In this document: positions 1 to 9,900 of the stretch, piece by piece | Position numbering within the stretch: the stretch's first letter is position 1 | Layout of the letters: every line of letters begins with the position of its first letter | Source: a virus | DNA: 41,928 nt | Virus record (IMG/VR): IMGVR_UViG_3300046511_000163 | Span: 1 to 41,928 of that record | Reading direction: 5' to 3' (one strand) | Made by a program: the position numbers and the translations under genes | Notes under the pieces: generated by a model | The model's input: the letters and a program-made list of their open reading frames with translations, nothing else | The model's database searches: none | Told to the model about the DNA's origin: nothing

Positions 1-1030
1 TGAACTCCCCGATCATCACCGGGTAGGGCAGCCGGCGCATCCGTGACCAGTGCACGACCCGGCACGGGAACCTGGTCACGTCAGAGACAGTGATCACCGT
101 CCAGTCCTGCTCCTTGGCCCAGTCCGCGCTGATCACGTACTCGGCGTCGCTCTTGGGATCCTCGAACCGGTGGACCTGGCGCTCCTTGCTCACCGACTCT
201 CGGATCGCCTCTGCGGGCAGCGAGAACATCTTCTCCACCGACTCCGAGTCGATCGCACGGGAACCGATGCTGGGCTCACCGAGGTCGTACTCCACCCGCC
301 ACATCTCGGCAGGGATCTCACGGCGCTTCTGGTCGATGGTTTCCTGGTCCAGCCAGCCGTCGATCGGGTTGGAGGTGTCCTTGTAGCACCAGGTGAAGAT
401 CGGCAGACCCTCCTCCTGGAACCGCGCGTACTCGTGCGCGAAGGTCTTGTCCGGGTACTGCCAGGTCGAGGACATCGCGGTCCGGGGCCGGATGATGTCG
501 CCCTGCCAGTTCTTCTGGGGCATCGGCTGGCCCTTGGCCGCGTCGAAGATGGCCTGGTCCATCTCGTCGATCTCATCGAGCAGCAGAGTGGGTGGGTGCG
601 GGCCTCGGACCGTCTTCTGGGAGGCCGTGAGCGGCATGATCGTGGCCCGGTTGGTGAGCTTGATCTTGGTCGCCGACTCCTCCCGAACCAGGTAGGAGGG
701 AGCGTTGCTGTGCTCCCAGGCGTCACGGATGGTGTTGTGGATGTTGATCGACTGGTTCAGGGAGCCACCGACGATGTTCACGTCTGAGCCCTGGATGGCT
801 GCCACCGTGAGTCCCAGCACCGAGAGCAGCCTGGACTTCCCGGACAGACCACGAGAGCCGTGGATCAGGATCTGCGGCTCTCGGTTGAAGTAGGCAGTGG
901 CGAAGGCGTCGAACGGTGCATCGTGGTCGGAGCAGACCTTGTGCCTGGGGATGGTGTAGCCCCAGAGGGCCTTGACTACCTCGTAGAGCTCGTCGTCGGT
1001 CCTAGGTCCGCGTCCCAGGATGATGCTCAC
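1..1030 (-). CDS. terL: Terminase large subunit (partial, C-terminus beyond left edge)
   Basis: ATP-driven DNA packaging motor and headful/cos nuclease. The frame is open from a GTG at 1030 to the window edge (343 codons visible). A Walker A-like stretch GSRGLSGKS lies near residue 60 and a Walker B-like LLLDEIDE near residue 150. The start of the nuclease domain, DWAKEQDWTVI, is visible near residue 310, with the aspartate expected for the first metal ligand of the RNase H-like fold. The GTG is preceded by AAGGAG with a 7-nt spacer. It overlaps the upstream gene by 29 nt, so it is probably translationally coupled. The nuclease C-terminus, portal and capsid genes presumably lie to the left. 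A packaging ATPase is the only reading that fits both motifs and context. Confidence 0.9.
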   Translation of the reverse strand, partial: MSIILGRGPRTDDELYEVVKALWGYTIPRHKVCSDHDAPFDAFATAYFNREPQILIHGSRGLSGKSRLLSVLGLTVAAIQGSDVNIVGGSLNQSINIHNTIRDAWEHSNAPSYLVREESATKIKLTNRATIMPLTASQKTVRGPHPPTLLLDEIDEMDQAIFDAAKGQPMPQKNWQGDIIRPRTAMSSTWQYPDKTFAHEYARFQEEGLPIFTWCYKDTSNPIDGWLDQETIDQKRREIPAEMWRVEYDLGEPSIGSRAIDSESVEKMFSLPAEAIRESVSKERQVHRFEDPKSDAEYVISADWAKEQDWTVITVSDVTRFPCRVVHWSRMRRLPYPVMIGEF

Positions 1031-1319
1031 TGACCAGCTCCTTCAGCGTGTACCCGGTCTTGACCCAGGGCACTGAGAGCTCCCAGGCACCCGCCGGCGA
1101 CTCCACACGGTATCGCCACCAGATCACATCGGTATCAGTCGGAGTGAGCTCTACCGCGAAGCTCCCGTCCCGCGCGAGCTGGACTTCCGGTGCCAAGCAG
1201 GCCCAGGCGATCTCTTGCTGGATCACCCAGAGCCTGCTCGGCATGAACCGGACCAGGCCATGGACCGGACGACCGTTCTTGTACTGGAAGGATCCTGTGA
1301 CTGTCACTGTTCTCGGCAT
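1002..1319 (-). CDS. Small beta-rich phage protein, possible minor virion protein
   Basis: A 105-residue protein beginning MPRTVTVTG. The motif GRPVHGLVRFMPS followed by alternating polar and hydrophobic strands resembles the prealbumin-like or carboxypeptidase-regulatory beta-sandwich domains found in minor tail proteins of actinophages. In-frame GTG (1337) and ATG (1328) starts exist upstream; the ATG at 1319 was preferred because AGGA lies 8-9 nt upstream. It sits between the holin-like gene and terL. The virion role is inferred from fold impression and position only. Confidence 0.65.
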   Translation of the reverse strand: MPRTVTVTGSFQYKNGRPVHGLVRFMPSRLWVIQQEIAWACLAPEVQLARDGSFAVELTPTDTDVIWWRYRVESPAGAWELSVPWVKTGYTLKELVSEHHPGTRT

Positions 1320-1336
1320 GGATCCCATCCTATCCA

Positions 1337-1573
1337 CTACACCTGAGGCACAACAGGTGGCTCAACGGGTGGAGTGGCGGTAGGAGCAGCTGCGTTCCCC
1401 TTCAGAGTCACCGCAGCTCCAGTCACGATCATCGCCACGATGGCAGTCACCCACTCACTACCCGTGATCGAGGTGCCTCCATCGGAGTCGCTGAGCACCG
1501 AGCTTCCGATGACCACTGCTCCTGGCACCAAGAACCCGAGGATGCCCTTCCAGTACTCCTGCCAGTTGGCCAT
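1337..1573 (-). CDS. Holin-like two-TM membrane protein
   Basis: A 78-residue protein with two hydrophobic segments, about residues 10-28 (ILGFLVPGAVVIGSSVL) and 40-57 (WVTAIVAMIVTGAAVTL). They are separated by an Asp/Ser/Gly-rich turn and followed by a Pro-rich tail. Size, topology and its place 10 nt downstream of the M23 peptidase gene fit a class II holin, which would release the lytic enzyme through the cytoplasmic membrane. No holin family signature was recognised, so the name rests on topology and context. Another two-TM candidate lies at 29958-30212. Confidence 0.65.
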   Translation of the reverse strand: MANWQEYWKGILGFLVPGAVVIGSSVLSDSDGGTSITGSEWVTAIVAMIVTGAAVTLKGNAAAPTATPPVEPPVVPQV

Positions 1574-1582
1574 GACGGCCTC

Positions 1583-2023
1583 CTACTTCTTCTTCGGCTT
1601 CGGCGGCTGGAAGTCGATCGAGGGCTGTGGGTTGCGCACGATCGCGCAGGACCAGCCTCCGGTAGCGACCGAATGCCGCTCGAAGTGGAGGTGAGGTCCG
1701 GTCACGTTGCCTTCCGCACCGACCTCACCGATCTTGCGCCCAGCCCGGATCTTGGCCCCGTTCGGGACGCTCCGGGTACGCATGTGCGCGTAGAAGTCCC
1801 GAGTACCGTCACCGCGCTTGATCTCCAGCTGGTGGTAGCCGAAGGCAGAGCCGTGGTTGGCGTAGACCACAGTCCCGCCGCGAGCGGCGTAGACCGGAGT
1901 TCCGGCTGGAGCTGGGAAGTCCACGCCGGTGTGGATGCCGTAGCCACGGGAGTCACGTCTGCAGCCCCAGTACGACCCGCGCCGGCCGTACGGAGTTCCG
2001 ATGGGGCCCTTGACTGGTCTCAT
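1583..2023 (-). CDS. M23-family peptidase, probable endolysin (peptidoglycan endopeptidase)
   Basis: A 146-residue zinc metallopeptidase of the LytM/lysostaphin (M23) family. Zinc ligands are visible: His31 and Asp35 in HTGVD, and His113 in HLHFE. His80 (FYAHM) and His111 are the catalytic histidines. The glycine-rich strands GTPVYAARGGTVVYA are typical of the fold. These enzymes cut peptide cross-bridges in peptidoglycan. There is no signal peptide and no cell-wall-binding domain, so the whole protein is the catalytic module; export would need the holin just downstream. The start ATG overlaps the upstream stop (ATGA). It could alternatively be a virion-associated entry enzyme, since tail genes lie immediately upstream. 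Confidence 0.88.
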   Translation of the reverse strand: MRPVKGPIGTPYGRRGSYWGCRRDSRGYGIHTGVDFPAPAGTPVYAARGGTVVYANHGSAFGYHQLEIKRGDGTRDFYAHMRTRSVPNGAKIRAGRKIGEVGAEGNVTGPHLHFERHSVATGGWSCAIVRNPQPSIDFQPPKPKKK

Positions 2024-2202
2024 TCGTCGTCCTCCCCACCTTCGGTGCCCGTGTTGCCGCCCTCACCGGGATCGGCTGAGTCATCGGGCTCGACCTCTTC
2101 GTCACCATCGAAGTCGACGTCGAGACCCTCCTCGGGCTCCTCTTCCAGGTCTTCCTCGACCTGATCGAACTCCGCCAGCGACTCACTCGGGGTCTCGCTC
2201 AC
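2020..2202 (-). CDS. Small highly acidic protein, function unknown
   Basis: A 60-residue protein made almost wholly of Glu, Asp, Gly, Ser and Pro, with no hydrophobic core, so probably intrinsically disordered. GTG start at 2202 overlaps the previous stop by 4 nt (GTGA), and its own stop overlaps the next ATG, so it is embedded in the tail/lysis transcript. Together with the next gene upstream it forms a pair of acidic proteins. Such proteins may act as assembly adaptors or DNA mimics; nothing here distinguishes these. Confidence 0.65.
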   Translation of the reverse strand: MSETPSESLAEFDQVEEDLEEEPEEGLDVDFDGDEEVEPDDSADPGEGGNTGTEGGEDDE

Positions 2203-2486
2203 TCGGTCTTCTCCTCGTCGTCCTCTACCTGCTCCTCGTTCGGACGGTCGGCGGGGTTCTCCCAGCCGCTCTCGTAGGCGGGATCGTCCTCAGCACGCGG
2301 GTCAAGGTGATCCACCTTGCCGCCAGCGAACGCAGCTGCGCGCTCGGCATCGACATGCGGGTCCGGGTACTGGATCTGCCCCGGGATGCCGTAGAACTCG
2401 TCTTCGCCCTCGGGGTCGACGAAGGGCTCCGGCTCGGTCTCTTCGCCAGTCACCTCGGCGGACTCATCCTGCTTCTTGGTTGCCAT
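2199..2486 (-). CDS. Acidic hypothetical protein
   Basis: A 95-residue acidic protein starting MATKKQDESAEVTG. It has an acidic N-terminal half, a short ordered-looking centre (EFYGIPGQIQYPDPHVD) and an acidic tail. The ATG at 2486 follows GAGGATGAAG and was chosen over longer starts that would run into the upstream tail gene. It overlaps the next acidic gene by GTGA. No family recognised; position suggests a virion or assembly role. Confidence 0.7.
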   Translation of the reverse strand: MATKKQDESAEVTGEETEPEPFVDPEGEDEFYGIPGQIQYPDPHVDAERAAAFAGGKVDHLDPRAEDDPAYESGWENPADRPNEEQVEDDEEKTE

Positions 2487-2515
2487 GTCTTCATCCTCAC
2501 TCGTTGGGCCAGTCA

Positions 2516-3625
2516 CTACAGGGCTTCCTCCCACACCAGGTGTAGTTCCCCGCTGTGGAGGTTCGTACTCAACGCGGACATCGAGGAGTAGTCGGCCGGG
2601 AAGGCGTCGGCCTTGATCGGGTCCTTCCAGTCCAAGCCCATCCCCTTGATGTTGGAGTTCAGGTTGTTGCTGAACGCAGCCGGCAGGTTGAACCAGTTCC
2701 CCTGTCCCTTGGCCAGCTGCCCGAGCTTGGTGATCTCGGTCTTCCCTAGCGAGCCACCGGGCGCAGGCAGCCCACTCACGGTGCCGATCGCAGTCCAGAA
2801 CAGGTAGACGTTGGCGTTGGCCGAGCCGTTGTCGTTCTCGCGCCTGATGTAGATCTGGGCGCTCTTGATGGTGACCGTGCCCGACTTGCCGATCGAGTCG
2901 GTGATCTGGTTGCCATACAGCCACAGCCCCACCGAGCGCGGGGACTTCTGCTGGACCAGGTTCCCGCTCTGCCAGCCTGCCGACACCCATGACCCAGAGC
3001 TGTTCGGCTGGATCCGCACCTCCTTGGTGACCACGTTCGGCACGTCCACAGAGTTCTTCGGAACGTGGATCGAGGCCGCGGTGCCCGCGCTCCAGTTCCC
3101 CGCGTCGTCCAGGGCCCAGCCGGTGAAGTGGTAGGTCTGGTCGCCTTGGATGATGCTGCCCGCCGAGGCGTTGCGTGGCCACTGCTTGAAGATCTCCACC
3201 GAGGTGTCGTTGTGTCCGCCGTAGTCGTTGTAGCGCCACTCACTCCAGGGCTCGTTCGGGTAGGTGGAGTCCGCAGCCGAGGTGTAGGTGCCACCGAACT
3301 GGGTGGTTGGTGGCTTCCCCGCGTAGTCGGTGAGCACGCGCGTGAGGCGCGCGTCCGGGTCGTTGGCCGCTCCTGGCAGCCTGACTCCCACCTTGATCCA
3401 GCGCGAGACCAGCGTCTTCACACCCTTGATCGTGTTGAAGTCCTCGGTGATCGCCAGCGAGATCAGCGGTGGCGAGGGCGGAGTGACGTCGAACTCGTAG
3501 GCCCGGACCCAGGCTCCGGCCTGCTTGACGTACGCCTCGGTCACCGCAGTCCAGACCCCGTTCCGCAGCACGTAGGGCCGCTGGCACAGAGTCCAGACAT
3601 CGTTGACCTTCTGGTAGAGGGCCAC
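2516..3625 (-). CDS. Minor tail protein
   Basis: A 369-residue protein. The N-terminus has short Trp/Tyr repeats (VWTLCQRPYVLRNGVW, YVKQAGAWVRAYEF), a modular pattern common at the start of actinophage minor tail and receptor-binding proteins. The remainder is Ser/Thr/Asn/Gly-rich and beta-predicted, with a possible Ig-like segment ending FTGWALDDAGNWSAG. It lies 3 nt downstream of another short tail gene and within the tail cluster. A specific receptor or enzymatic function cannot be read from the sequence. Confidence 0.75.
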   Translation of the reverse strand: MALYQKVNDVWTLCQRPYVLRNGVWTAVTEAYVKQAGAWVRAYEFDVTPPSPPLISLAITEDFNTIKGVKTLVSRWIKVGVRLPGAANDPDARLTRVLTDYAGKPPTTQFGGTYTSAADSTYPNEPWSEWRYNDYGGHNDTSVEIFKQWPRNASAGSIIQGDQTYHFTGWALDDAGNWSAGTAASIHVPKNSVDVPNVVTKEVRIQPNSSGSWVSAGWQSGNLVQQKSPRSVGLWLYGNQITDSIGKSGTVTIKSAQIYIRRENDNGSANANVYLFWTAIGTVSGLPAPGGSLGKTEITKLGQLAKGQGNWFNLPAAFSNNLNSNIKGMGLDWKDPIKADAFPADYSSMSALSTNLHSGELHLVWEEAL

Positions 3626-3628
3626 GGG

Positions 3629-3955
3629 CTACACCTTGAAGAAGACGTCGCCGTTGGCTCCAGAGGAGTTGGCCGGTACCGAGGACCCCGAGGTGATCGC
3701 GGGCTGGGCCGGCGGGAACGGCTGCCAGGCTGCTCCGTCGTAGTACCAGACCTTGTTGGCGTCCTGGGTGAAGGCGAACATCCCCTCCTGGACCCCAGCT
3801 GCGGCGGTCGCCGAGTCGCGCGCGGCAGTGGTGGCGTAGACCCCCATCACCCGCTTCTCGATCTGCTTGGCGAGCTGGGTGATGTCATCAACCACATCCG
3901 GGTCGTCCGTGCTGATCGGCACCCGGAAGGCTTGTGCGGGGGTAGTTCCTGGCAT
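3629..3955 (-). CDS. Small tail-associated protein
   Basis: A 108-residue protein. An N-terminal helix (TDDPDVVDDITQLAKQIEKRV) is followed by GVYATTAARDSATAAA, then a beta part with VWYYDGAAWQPF. This layout is common to small phage tail/fibre proteins that carry a YYDG-W motif. It lies between the giant fibre gene and a minor tail gene, so a tail-tip or fibre-accessory role is inferred. Confidence 0.7.
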   Translation of the reverse strand: MPGTTPAQAFRVPISTDDPDVVDDITQLAKQIEKRVMGVYATTAARDSATAAAGVQEGMFAFTQDANKVWYYDGAAWQPFPPAQPAITSGSSVPANSSGANGDVFFKV

Positions 3956-3989
3956 GTCTGCCTCCTCTACTCAGATGGTCTCATCCTCG

Positions 3990-6900
3990 TCACGTCTTGA
4001 TGATGAAGTTGACGGTCAGGAACGGGGGCCGGTTCTCGTTGGATGTGTTGCCGCTACCAGTGCTTCCGGTGTTCTGCATCTGCGAGGACGCCGTGCGCCC
4101 GCTGATGGCGTGGGTGTGACCGCCGGAGTTGGTCGGGTTGTACGGGCCGGTCGCGCCCGTGTTGGCGATCGTCCCGTTGGTCTTCTGCAGAGAAGACGTG
4201 GAAGAGCCGGTCGTGTTGCCGATGTCGATGGGGTGGACGTGCACGGCACCGGCGTCGTTGTTGGCGTTCAGGGCACCGGTCGAGGAGTTCGGAAACCCCG
4301 GGGAGGAGGTCGCGTTGTGGTAGTGGTCCCCGATGTCGTGGGTGTGACCAGGCATACCAGCCTGGCCACCCGTAGCGTTGAGCGCGTTCAGCGGTCCAAC
4401 ACCTTGTGCGAACTTGTCTCGCATGTCCGGAACGTTCGCGCCGACCACAGCTGCCAGCGCGGGGTAGCTCGCCGTAGATCCACCATCACAGAGGATCCAG
4501 CCAGCCGGCGGGGTGGCGGTCGGCCACATCATCATGCAGCCGGTCGGCACGAACCGTGAGTCGTTCCCTGGTGCTGCCTGGGTGGATCCGGTGCCCAGCG
4601 AGCGCAGCCCCTCGACACCAGCCGCTGGCGACTTCAGCGAGGCGTTGATGTCAGCTGCCACGATCTCGCCATCGTTGATCATGTTCGAGGTGACTCCACC
4701 GACCCCGATCGAGAGCGTGCTCCCGGTCAGCGCCAGTCCGGATCCCACGACCAGCTCAGTGGCCCTGGGGGCGTACGAGGTCGGGACCTCACCGAGCTCG
4801 GCCTGCCAGGCACCGACGATGTAGTACAGCCCGACTGCGGGGTTGGCCTCACTGCCGGACCGCAGTGTGAAGGTGCCACTGGCAGCGGTGATGAACGAGA
4901 CCGACAGCCGAGTCCAGGTGTCTTTGACCGTGGTAGTAGCACTCGGGTTGGTGGTGATCCCAGCGCCGGTGGTGATGATGGCGACCTGCGCAGTGCCACT
5001 CGCAGTCGGGTTGTAGACCCACATCGTGAACGTGTAGGCGGTGTTCGGAGCGAACCGGTTCCCAGCTGCGACCGTCTCGCTGACCACTGCGTAGCTGCCG
5101 ATCCCGAAGGCGTTGCTGGCGTTGGACGAGGTGACCCGCATCGCGCGCCCGTTGCGCCAGGTGGTGGTGGTCTCCTGGGTGATCGCAGCACTGCCGAAGT
5201 TGCTGGCCGCTAGCCCTGTGGTCTCGATGAAGTTGGAGTTGACCAGCAGGTTCCCGCCACCCATCAGCGGGAGCTGCGCCGGCGGTACTCGGGTAGTGGC
5301 GTCCAGAGTGGCCAGGCCGCTGGCTGCTCCAGCTCCCAGATCGGTCTTCGCCGTGGCCGTCGACACCCAGTCAGGAGCGCCCGAGGTTCCAGCCGCTCTC
5401 AGGTAGGTGGTGACCTGCGGGTTGTTGCCCAGCCGGTTCACGCCCATGATCCCGGCACTGATCTGGTTGGCGTTCAGCAGAACCGCGTCTGCCTGCCCAG
5501 AGCCGTGGCTGGCCGCGTGCGCGGTCGGAGTCCGGGCGTCAGTGAACCTGGTGTCGTTGCCGAGCGGGACCGTAGTCGAGGTCTGTCCGGTGGGGATCTG
5601 AGCGATCGGGACCTTGGAGCTGCCGTCCAGGGAGGCGACACCGCTGGCCGAGCCCACCGCCGAGGTGTTCACCTTGGTCGTCAGGGCAGGCACCGTGGGG
5701 TTCGGGTAGGTCCCACCCAGGTCTCCACCTGCAGCCCCGTTCGGAGGCAGCGCAGCAGGAGTGGGGATGGTGACCACGGCCTCGCCAGCCACTCCAGCAG
5801 TCGCAGTGACGCCGGTGCCCTTGAAAGACATCTGGGTGGCGTTGGAGACCACCAGCGTGGTCTCGTCCACCACGTTCACAGAACCCGCTGAGGAGCCTCC
5901 TGGCGGGCCCTGAGCACCGGTAGGACCAGCGGGGCCGGTGATGTTGGTGCGCAGCGTCCAGGCGCTCGCTCCCGTCTTCTCGTAGACATCCCCGTTGGTC
6001 TGGTTCAGGTACCAGTCCCCGACCGCTCCCGTGGCTCCAGACGGAGCTCCAGCACCACCCCACCAGCCCTCGGCCTGACCCGTGGCACCGGTGTTGCCGA
6101 TGGGTCCCTGGATGCCCTGGCTACCGGTCGCTCCCGTGGTGCCCTGTGGGCCCTTGATGTTCCCGCGCAGGGTCCAGGTCGAGGCCCCGGTCTTCTCGTA
6201 GATGTCGCCGGCAGTGGTGTCCAGGTCCCAGTCGTTGACTGCCCCGGTCGCGCCCGAGGGAGCGCCGGCACCCGAGAACCACTTCTCACCAGCCGTGCCC
6301 TGAGCACCGGTGTTACCAGTCGGACCCTGGATGCCCTGAGCTCCAGTCGCACCCTGTGGCCCCTGAGCTCCAGTAGCACCCTGTGGTCCGGTGTTACCGA
6401 TCGGTCCCTGGCCACCAGTGGCTCCAGTCGGACCAGTAGCTCCGGTCGCGCCCTGAGATCCGGTAGCTCCGGTGTCGCCCTTGTCGCCCTTCGGTCCGGG
6501 TGGGCCGACCAGCTTGACGATCACCATCCTGGTGTGGACCGTGCTGAGGGTGATCGTGCCACTGTTGACCTGCGAGGCCTGAGCCTTGAACGTGTGGTTG
6601 CCCGCGGCCATCCCGCTGATCACCCAGCTCTGGTGCACCGTGGCACGAAGGTTGGCCGTGCTACCGCTGTTGAAGGTCGCTACCGCAACCTGGGCCGTGC
6701 CGTCGACCACCAGCTTCCCTGACATCACCGAGTTGTCGCCTGCTCCCGCAGTACGCGCGTCGAACGCGGCTACCACCAGGAACCGATCCGAGGGCCCTCC
6801 CACGGATACCGACGTGGACATCCCGGGGATGTCGGTGTCGGTATTGGTCAGCGTCAGGCCCGCTGTGGCAGCGAGGGTGTAGGTATCCAGCGTGGTCGCA

Positions 6901-9900
6901 CCACCGCTGCCGATCCCGGTCCAGTTCCCGTTGGTGTCCCAGTACGCCGATCCCAGCCGTCCTGAGCCATCCCCGTTCAGCTGGATGAGCGGGCCTACGC
7001 CGTCGAAGGCGTAGCTGGTCAGCTGCGCCGGGTTCGCGCCCGGGAAGCTGGAGTAGTTCGCGTCGGGCTTCCCGTCCAGGCCGAACGCCGGCGCGGCTCC
7101 GGTGGGGTCAGCAGTGATCGTGACGCTGGACGGAGTTGATGCAGCACCGATCAGCCCGATCTGCTTCATCCCCGAACCGCCCGTGAGAGCGGTGGCGCTG
7201 CGCTGGTAGTACAAACCCCACTGGTTCGGAGAGGCGGTCGCCCCCGTGTCCCCGGTCTCGGGCATCGTGATCATCAGCTTGGCCCGTCGCGCCTGGCTGA
7301 TGCTGGCCAGTGCGCCAACCGGAGTCTCGTAGTCCGGAGCGGGCCTGGTGGCGATGGCCGAGGCCCCGACGTAGATGGTCGAGTTGGACTGGGGCCAGTT
7401 CCAGTTCGTGTAGAAGGTGATCTTCCCGGTCGCGTCCACCGAGACGAACTGGGAGCCGTTGTGGCAGAACCCGCGAGCAGCAGCCGGCTTGGACCACTGC
7501 TCGTAGGCACCATCGGTGTTCTTCTGCACCCACGAGGTGTCGAAGATGTAGTTCTGCAGGTAGGTGTCGGCGTCGATGACGTACCGGTTCGCCCCACCGA
7601 CCTGGGTGCCGTAGACCAGCCCGTGCAGCCGCTGGGACAGGCCTCCACCAGCAGCGCTCTGCGTAGTGCTGTCCGAGACTGCTGTGCCCCACAGTCCGCC
7701 CGACCCGACCACACCGTGGAACCGACGTACGTGCAGCGTGCCGTTCGCGCCGCCGTTGGACTGGAACATGATGTAGCGGCTGGCAGCAGCGTCGTACGCG
7801 AGCCCGGGCGGACGGGTGGCCGAGTCCAGGATCCAGCTGGCCGGGATGAAGTTGATGATGCTGGTCCCGGTCGGGGTGTAGCCGAACAGGAAGTACCCGG
7901 TGCCCTGCTGGAACAGGGTCACCAGGTCCCCGCCCACCGGGTCGTAGCAGACGAAGCAGTTGGTCCGCCCGTTCCAGTCGTCGAGCCAGGGTCGACCGGT
8001 GCCCGGGTTGGCCTTGACCGTGCCATTGGCGTTGAACCGCCAGATCCGGAACCCGGCGGACTTCTGCTGGATCACCGCCCAGTAGCCGCCGTAGGCAGTG
8101 ATCCAGGCGATCGAGGTGATCTGGGAGGGATCGAGCGCGAAGGTGCCCAGGTTGTAGTCGGTCGCTGGGCTGTGCGGCGGGTAGGCGTTGGTCCGGTCCA
8201 GCTGCACCGTGTCGTAGACCGCAGCCAGGGTCGGCTGCGCGGTCGGAGCCGTGACCCCAGCGGCCAGCGTCAGCTCGGCCTCGGTGGCGATCTGGTTGTT
8301 GGTGCCGTGCATGGTGAAGTTGTTCTGCACGTCCGCCGACAGCATGTCGAAGTGCGCCTGCTTGACGAAAGCGTCCTGAGACGGGTCCAGTGGGAAGCCG
8401 GTGATCTGGGTGTTGGTCTGGTCGTAGACGAACAGCCCCAGCGGGCTGAGCTCTACCCGTGCGCCCGAGATCGTGCCATCCGGGTTCAGCGCGCCGGTAC
8501 TGATCGTGGACCCCAAGAAGACCTGGCCACTGAACAGGTCTCCGGTCAGCGTGCCACCCACGATGTGCTCCGCCAGCACCGAGCCCACCGTGATGTCCTC
8601 GCCGGTGATCGGCTGCATCGTGCCAGTTACCTGCGCACCCGCGCCCGCGGAGCAGGGGCCGTCAGAGTCTCGGGACAGGATCTTGAAGTAGTACGGCTGG
8701 CCGTAGTTGAACGCGGTGGGCAGTCCAGTGGCCTGGTCGACCGGGATCAGGTTGCGCACCGTGACCGAGAACCCTGTGGTAGTGGTGTAGCGCGTGGTGC
8801 TGGTAGGGCCAGGAGTGGTGTCTGGGGTGAACCCAGAGGTGTCGCTGACGTGCACCTCGTAGGCCACCGGGTCGTGGTTGGTGATCGCCGGCCAGCGCAG
8901 GAAGAACGCACCGATCCCAGCGATCACCTCGGGTGTGGGCGAGCTGGTGGGCGGCAGGTTGTCGGTGGCGACAGCGGCGTACGAAGAGACCTTGGTGACC
9001 ACCGAGTAGCTGTAGTGCGCGTCGGAGTAAGTGGACTTGTCGGTGCGGTACAGCTCGGTGCCCACCGTGTAGGCCGGTTCGAGAGTGGCCCAGGGCGCAG
9101 GCGGAGTCGCCTGGTTGGTGGGCTGGGTGGGAGCTGCTGCTCCGTAGGTGACCGTGGCGAAGTACGGGGTCATCGCGGTGACGCTGACTCCGGGCGAGCC
9201 AGTGCCGCCAGTCGGACCAGTGGGGCCAGTACTTCCGGTGTTGCCAGTAGCGCCAGTGAAGCTGACCGTCCAGGCGAACTGCTTGTTGAAGGTGATCCCA
9301 TCCACCGTGATCGGGATGACCAGAGTGCCGGCCAGGGTCAACGAGGTGGTGACGGTGATCGTGATCCCCGCAGTGGTGGTCCCGTTGTTGGTGATCGCCG
9401 TGGTCAGCCCAGGCTGCTGACCAGTGATCGTGCCGATCGTGGCAGCGACGCGGGTCGCGCCCTTGTAGGCCAGCACGCTGCTGGTGGTGCTGCCAGCGAT
9501 GGCTGCGGTGACCGTGCCCGGGAAGACCGCCGCCTCGTTGGTCAGCAGCACCGTGTAGGCGTCGGCACCAGGTGAACCCGTGCCACCTGTGCTGCCCGGG
9601 TTGCCCGTGGCTCCAGTCGCACCGTTGTAGACCTTGGCCACCGTGAGCGTGTCCGCGATCGTGCCGTTCCCCATCCGGACCGCGATCGTGTTGGCGGTCA
9701 TCGTGGCACCGGTGATGGTGACCACGTTCCCGGCCCGCGACACGCCCGCAGGCAGTGAGGTAGAGAAGGCCCCGCTGTCCACGCTGTAGTCCCAGACCGA
9801 GATCGTGGTGTTCACCGCAGTGCCAGTGACCGTGGCAGTCGCCGGCGTGGTCGCACCTCCGCCCGAGGGAGAGGTGAGGATCTGAGTGGTGGAGGTGAGC

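Noticed and set aside
50-787. Plus-strand frame of 245 codons at the left edge
   Set aside because: Opposite strand of terL, whose frame carries Walker A and B motifs; the plus frame has no recognisable sequence.
6050-6500. GC-rich short repeats within the fibre gene as a DNA repeat array
   Set aside because: They encode collagen G-X-Y triplets in frame, so the repetition is protein-driven rather than a separate element.
7461-9575. 704-codon open frame on the plus strand opposite the tail fibre
   Set aside because: Antisense shadow of the high-GC fibre gene; Arg/Gly/Val/Asp-rich composition, no motif, and the fibre frame is clearly coding.
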